A program made the position numbers and the translations under genes. This document shows positions 6,709 through 8,696 of a DNA stretch of 8,696 bases, piece after piece. The stretch is from Acidimicrobiia bacterium (GTDB taxonomy: Bacteria; Actinomycetota; Acidimicrobiia; UBA5794; UBA11373), in contig JALOLI010000101.1 of assembly GCA_025456165.1 (NCBI GenBank), forward strand, positions 1-8,696, given 5' to 3'. Numbering within the stretch: position 1 is the first letter of the stretch; the number at the start of each line of letters is the position of its first letter. The notes beneath the pieces were generated by a model that was not told where the DNA came from, ran no database searches, and saw nothing but the letters and a program-made list of their open reading frames with translations.

Positions 6709-8696
6709 ATGAGCCGAGCGTTCGGACCGCGGCGAGCCGCCTGGGTCGAGGTGACTCGCCCCGACCCCGACCCGGCCGGCGACGGCCTCATCGCCCACCT
6801 CACCAGGTACGACCTCGTCTACCGCTCTCTCTGCTCGGTGCTGTTCAACTACGCCCAGTCGGGCCATCCGGGCGGCTCGGTGTCGTCGGGGCGCTTCGTG
6901 GCCGCTGCCCTGTTCGGCGGCATGGACTACGACATCGGCGACCCCAACCGCCGCGACGCCGACCTGCTCTCCTACGCCGCCGGCCACAAGGCCATGGGCC
7001 TCTACGCCATGCTGGCCCTGCGCGACGAGATGGTGCGCATCGGGAACCCGGCGGCCCTGCCCCAGGAGGACCGCCTGCGGCTGCGTTTCGAGGATCTCCT
7101 CGGCTTCCGCCGCAACCCGACGCAGTCCACTCCCCTCTTCCGCCGCTTCGGGTCGAAGGCCCTCGACGGCCATCCCACTCCGGCCACCCCCTTCGTCAAG
7201 CTGGCCACCGGCGCCTCCGGGGTGGGCTTCGGCAGTTCGCTGGGCCTGGCGCTGGCCGCCGCCGACTACTTCGGCGCCGATGCTCCACGCGTCCACGTCG
7301 TTGAGGGCGAAGGCGGGCTCACGCCGGGCCGCGTCGCCGAAGCGGCCGCCTTTGCCGGCACCATCGGCCTGCGCAACGCCGTCGTCCACCTGGATTGGAA
7401 CCAGGCCTCCATCGACTCCAACCAGGTGACGCGCGACGGAGACCGGCCCGGGGACTACGTGCAGTGGGACCCGCGGGAGTTCTTCTACCTCCACGACTGG
7501 AACGTCGTCGAGGTGGCCGACGGGTTCGACCTCGGCCTGGTGCTCACCGCCCAGCGCCGCGCCCTGGAGATCGAAAACGACCAACCCACCGCCGTCGTCT
7601 ATCGCACCACCAAGGGCTGGCAGTACGGCATCGAGGGGCGCAAGTCCCACGGCGCCGGCCACAAGCTGTGCAGCCCCGAGTTCCGCGCCACCATGGAGCC
7701 GCTCCTCGGCCCCGGGGCCCCCGGCCTCCCGGCCTGCGAGGGGGGCCGCTGCCGCGGCGGCGACGATCCCGCCGCCCTGGAGGAGTGCTACTGGGACACC
7801 CTCCTGCTGCTGCGCCGCATCCTGGAGGACGACGCCGCCACCTGCCGGGCCCTCACCGGCCGGGTGGCCGCCTCCCGGGAACGCCTCGTGGCACGCCACC
7901 GCCTCCCGAGAGAGGGGGCTCCCGACATCGCCCGCCTCTACCAGGCCGCCGAGGCGGCGACCCCGGCGGCGATCGCCCCCGTTCCCGGCGGCGGAATCTC
8001 CCTCCGGGAGCAACTGGGGAAGGTCCTGGGCCACCTGAACCAGGCTTCGGGCGGCGCCATCCTGATCGGGGCCGCCGACCTGCTCGATTCCACGGCGATC
8101 TCGGCGGCGGCGGCCGGCTTCCCTCCCGGGTTCCTCCACCTGGGCACGAATCCGGGCAGCCGCACGCTCTCGGTGGGAGGCATCTGCGAGGACGGCCTCT
8201 CATGCGTGCTGTCGGGCCTGTCCGCCTTCGGGCAGCACGCCGGCGCCGGCGCCTCCTACGGCGCTTTCCTGTCGCCCCTGGGCCACATCGCCGCCCGCCT
8301 CCACGCCATCGGCAACCAGATGCGCGCCCAGGTGGAACCAGGCCCGCCGCGACCCTTCGTGCTGATCTGCGGCCACGCCGGCATGAAGACCGGCGAGGAC
8401 GGCCCGACCCACGCCGACCCGCAGGCACTGCAACTGCTGCAGGAGAACTTCGTCCCGGGGACGGCGATCACCCTGACCCCGTGGGAGCCGGCTGAGGTCT
8501 GGCCGCTGACCGCGGCGGCCTGGCGCGCCCGGCCGGCCTTGATCGCTCCCTTCGTCACCCGGCCCAAAGAGCCGGTGCCCGATCGGGCGGCGCTGGGCTT
8601 CCCACCCGCCGAAGCGGCGGCTCAGGGCGTGTACCGCCTGGTCGACTCGCCCGACCCGGCGGCCGCCGTGGTGCTGCAGGGGTCCGACGTGGCCTA
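6709..8696 (+). CDS. Divergent transketolase-like thiamine-diphosphate enzyme (3' end outside the window)
   Basis: The frame is open for 662 codons to the window edge without a stop. The ATG follows GGAGG (6700-6704) with a short four-base gap. ThDP enzyme features are SGHPGGS (51-57), AAGHKAMGLYAM with H93, TGASGVGFGSSLGLALA (about 167-183), VEGEGGLTPGRVAEAAAF (198-215) and HLDWNQASID (227-236). These correspond to the transketolase pyrophosphate and metal motifs, but the usual GDGE reads VEGE, with E199 where Asp binds the metal; N231 is retained. A second, pyrimidine-binding domain runs from about 430: SVGGICEDGL carries the likely cofactor-activating E494, and KTGEDGPTHADP (560-571) is a transketolase hallmark. 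The C-terminal domain has only begun at the edge, so the full protein would exceed the roughly 660 residues of ordinary transketolase. Extra length lies in the N-terminus, in residues 103-160 and in a Cys-rich linker (C321, C343, C348, C360). AceE-type E1 is an alternative relative. The substrate is unknown; ordinary pentose-phosphate transketolase is doubtful given the divergence and the neighbours. Confidence 0.88.
   Translation, partial: MSRAFGPRRAAWVEVTRPDPDPAGDGLIAHLTRYDLVYRSLCSVLFNYAQSGHPGGSVSSGRFVAAALFGGMDYDIGDPNRRDADLLSYAAGHKAMGLYAMLALRDEMVRIGNPAALPQEDRLRLRFEDLLGFRRNPTQSTPLFRRFGSKALDGHPTPATPFVKLATGASGVGFGSSLGLALAAADYFGADAPRVHVVEGEGGLTPGRVAEAAAFAGTIGLRNAVVHLDWNQASIDSNQVTRDGDRPGDYVQWDPREFFYLHDWNVVEVADGFDLGLVLTAQRRALEIENDQPTAVVYRTTKGWQYGIEGRKSHGAGHKLCSPEFRATMEPLLGPGAPGLPACEGGRCRGGDDPAALEECYWDTLLLLRRILEDDAATCRALTGRVAASRERLVARHRLPREGAPDIARLYQAAEAATPAAIAPVPGGGISLREQLGKVLGHLNQASGGAILIGAADLLDSTAISAAAAGFPPGFLHLGTNPGSRTLSVGGICEDGLSCVLSGLSAFGQHAGAGASYGAFLSPLGHIAARLHAIGNQMRAQVEPGPPRPFVLICGHAGMKTGEDGPTHADPQALQLLQENFVPGTAITLTPWEPAEVWPLTAAAWRARPALIAPFVTRPKEPVPDRAALGFPPAEAAAQGVYRLVDSPDPAAAVVLQGSDVA

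Noticed and set aside
5331..6803. Out-of-frame + and - frames covering the aminotransferase
   Set aside because: Arg/Pro/Gly-rich shadows of a gene with clear PLP-enzyme motifs in its own frame.
6283..8139. 618-codon open frame on the - strand opposite the aminotransferase and transketolase-like genes
   Set aside because: It is antisense to two recognisable proteins; the translation is low-complexity Gly/Ala/Arg/Val without family motifs. Long stop-free antisense frames are expected at this GC content.

Overview
The window is very GC-rich and almost entirely coding on the + strand, with codon third positions overwhelmingly G or C. The KorA/KorB proteins are of the two-subunit type with the gamma domain fused to alpha, and they read much like actinobacterial homologues. 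I infer an Actinomycetota or similar high-GC lineage, possibly uncultured. No rRNA, tRNA, mobile element, repeat array or CRISPR was seen.

Layout from left to right. Positions 1-107 hold a short upstream region with a possible divergent gene start on the - strand and a promoter-like pair for the first + strand gene. Then come an aldehyde:ferredoxin oxidoreductase (AOR, 108-1946), a 75-residue MoaD/ThiS-type sulfur carrier (1957-2184), a 199-bp spacer with a -10-like box, korA (2384-4172) and korB (4169-5185) overlapping by ATGA, a 145-bp spacer with a strong bipartite hairpin, a class I/II PLP aminotransferase (5331-6659), a 49-bp spacer with a GC hairpin, and a divergent transketolase-like ThDP enzyme (6709 to the right edge, cut off).

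How they may work together (inference). The aminotransferase would turn an amino acid into a 2-oxoacid. KorAB would oxidatively decarboxylate a 2-oxoacid and reduce ferredoxin. AOR would oxidise the matching aldehyde to the acid, or run in reverse, also on ferredoxin, with the small MoaD-like protein helping make its pterin cofactor. This resembles the amino-acid fermentation logic known from Thermococcales. The transketolase-like protein does not fit that scheme directly and is the least explained member.

The main anomaly is in korA. At about 3413-3416 the reading frame shifts, and about 21 residues that are nearly invariant in the family (the stretch following VDVQR) are missing. The data fit a single 65-bp deletion between two CGG copies, leaving 596 of an expected 617 residues. 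It is either a real, recent inactivating deletion or an assembly error. Because high GC removes stop codons, the first half of korA reads on out of frame straight into korB, giving a false 933-residue fusion.
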